The notes under the pieces were generated by a model. The model was not told the DNA's origin, did not search any database, and saw only the letters and a list, made by a program, of their open reading frames with translations. Source: Alphaproteobacteria bacterium (GTDB lineage: Bacteria > Pseudomonadota > Alphaproteobacteria > Rhodobacterales > Rhodobacteraceae). Taken from it: a stretch of DNA of 64,000 bases. How positions within the stretch are numbered: the stretch's first letter is position 1; every line of letters starts with the position of its first letter. The stretch lies in contig JAUHVR010000001.1 of assembly GCA_030424865.1 (NCBI GenBank), forward strand, positions 434,001 to 498,000. The letters run 5' to 3'. This document shows positions 63,293-64,000 of the stretch, piece after piece. Made by a program: the position numbers and the translations under genes.

Positions 63293-64000
63293 ATGAGCAA
63301 CATGGATCAGATCGTCACAACCGGCATCTTCATCAACGGTGAACCGCGCAAGGCGTCTGATGGCGCGGTCTATGACCTCTTTAACCCGGCGCGCCCTTCG
63401 GAACTGGTGGGGCACGCCGCGGCTGCGTCGCGCGAAGACATGAATGCTGCCGTCGAGGCCGCGCATGCGGCCTTTCCGGCCTGGGCCGAGCTGGGGTTCG
63501 AAGAACGCGCAAGGCGGTTGCGCGACATCGCCCGGGCGCTGACGGCGGACGAGGAAGACGTCAAGTACCGCTCGCGCCTGTTCACCCGCGAACACGGCAA
63601 GATCGCGCGCGAGACGCTGATGGAAATGTCGCGTCTGGGTGATCGCTTCATGCAGGTGGCCGCCTATGGCGAGCGCGTGGCAAAGGACGAGGTCATGGGC
63701 CCCGCCGCGGCCGGACCCCAGTTCGACACCATCGTGACCCGGCAACCCCGAGGCGTGGCGGCCTTGATCGTGCCCTGGAACTGGCCCCTGTTGATCCTGG
63801 GCGCAAAACTGCCTCAGGCGTTGGTGACCGGGAACACCGTTGTTGTGAAACCCTCCGAAGACAGCGCGATGGCCCCGGTCCTGACACTTCAGATCATCGC
63901 AAAGATGCTGCCGCCTGGGGTCTTGAACATCATCACCGGCGACGCGCGGCAGATCGGTGACACGCTGACCGGCCACCCGCTGGTGCGGATGGTGAATTTC
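63293..64000 (+). CDS. Aldehyde dehydrogenase family protein (3' truncated)
   Basis: The first 236 codons of an NAD(P)+-dependent aldehyde dehydrogenase, open to the window end. The start ATG at 63293 has AGGGGG upstream. Visible family elements are GIFINGEPRKASDGAVYDLFNPARP, the N-terminal Rossmann entrance FDTIVTRQPRGVAALIVPWNWP, and the NAD-binding GNTVVVKPSE. The catalytic Glu and Cys lie beyond the window. In context it could oxidise the aldehyde made by the GMC oxidoreductase. Confidence 0.93.
   Translation, partial: MSNMDQIVTTGIFINGEPRKASDGAVYDLFNPARPSELVGHAAAASREDMNAAVEAAHAAFPAWAELGFEERARRLRDIARALTADEEDVKYRSRLFTREHGKIARETLMEMSRLGDRFMQVAAYGERVAKDEVMGPAAAGPQFDTIVTRQPRGVAALIVPWNWPLLILGAKLPQALVTGNTVVVKPSEDSAMAPVLTLQIIAKMLPPGVLNIITGDARQIGDTLTGHPLVRMVNF

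Overview
The window looks like a chromosomal segment from a marine alphaproteobacterium of the Roseobacter group (Rhodobacterales). The evidence is the high GC content, strong third-position GC bias, the SUF operon with roseobacter-style intercalated membrane genes, TRAP and Liv-type importers, abundant organosulfur/organonitrogen catabolic families, and housekeeping genes (holB, tmk, tatD, dacF) of alphaproteobacterial type. No phage, IS element, rRNA or CRISPR array was seen. Two tRNAs are present: Arg-CCG and Ser-TGA.

Layout. (1) 1-7031: the SUF iron-sulfur cluster assembly operon on the + strand, with a truncated cysteine desulfurase, sufB, three small genes (two membrane proteins and a UPF0145 protein), sufC, sufD, two Yip1-like membrane proteins and sufS, followed by tRNA-Arg. 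(2) 7.2-17.2 kb: a class III CoA-transferase, an OmpA/BON outer-envelope protein, a helix-hairpin-helix protein, then a minus-strand housekeeping run: SPOR lipoprotein, dacF, tmk, holB, tatD, a PhnP-like metallo-hydrolase and an AEC transporter. (3) 17.4-23.3 kb: tRNA-Ser, an FNR-like palindrome, and a two-gene unit of a giant DUF2339 membrane protein and a secreted DUF4139 protein. (4) 23.5-31 kb: RidA, an orphan Tat-exported oligopeptide-type binding protein, and a four-gene minus-strand catabolic operon (creatininase family, amidohydrolase, FAD oxidase, TauD-type dioxygenase). (5) 31.3-33.6 kb: divergent MDR oxidoreductase and LysR regulator around a perfect inverted repeat, then the decayed end of an AraC-type regulator.

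(6) 33.7-45.2 kb is the most distinctive part. A tightly overlapping minus-strand operon encodes an FAD subunit, a fused Fe-S/molybdopterin hydroxylase, a 6-hydroxynicotinate-reductase-like Fe-S protein, a UPF0280 protein and a DUF1185 protein. A divergent MarR regulator and a complete branched-chain-type ABC importer (SBP, LivH, LivM, LivG, LivF) flank it. This reads as import followed by oxidative then reductive attack on an unidentified, probably N-heterocyclic, compound. (7) 45.3-47.5 kb: a polytopic membrane protein divergent from a PCuA-like putative copper protein. (8) 47.5-53.5 kb: HyuA/HyuB hydantoinase/oxoprolinase, a cytochrome P450 with an unusual I-helix, and a TauE/SafE exporter. 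(9) 53.5-64 kb: an IclR regulator divergent from a GMC oxidoreductase, a TRAP importer (SBP and a fused DctQM), a DUF475 membrane protein, an HpsN-like histidinol-dehydrogenase paralogue, a universal stress protein and a truncated aldehyde dehydrogenase. This set is consistent with uptake and stepwise oxidation of a small polyol or sulfonate.

All family assignments come from reading motifs and overall protein layout; no database search was run. Start codons were chosen from Shine-Dalgarno spacing, translational overlaps and the usual N-termini of each family.
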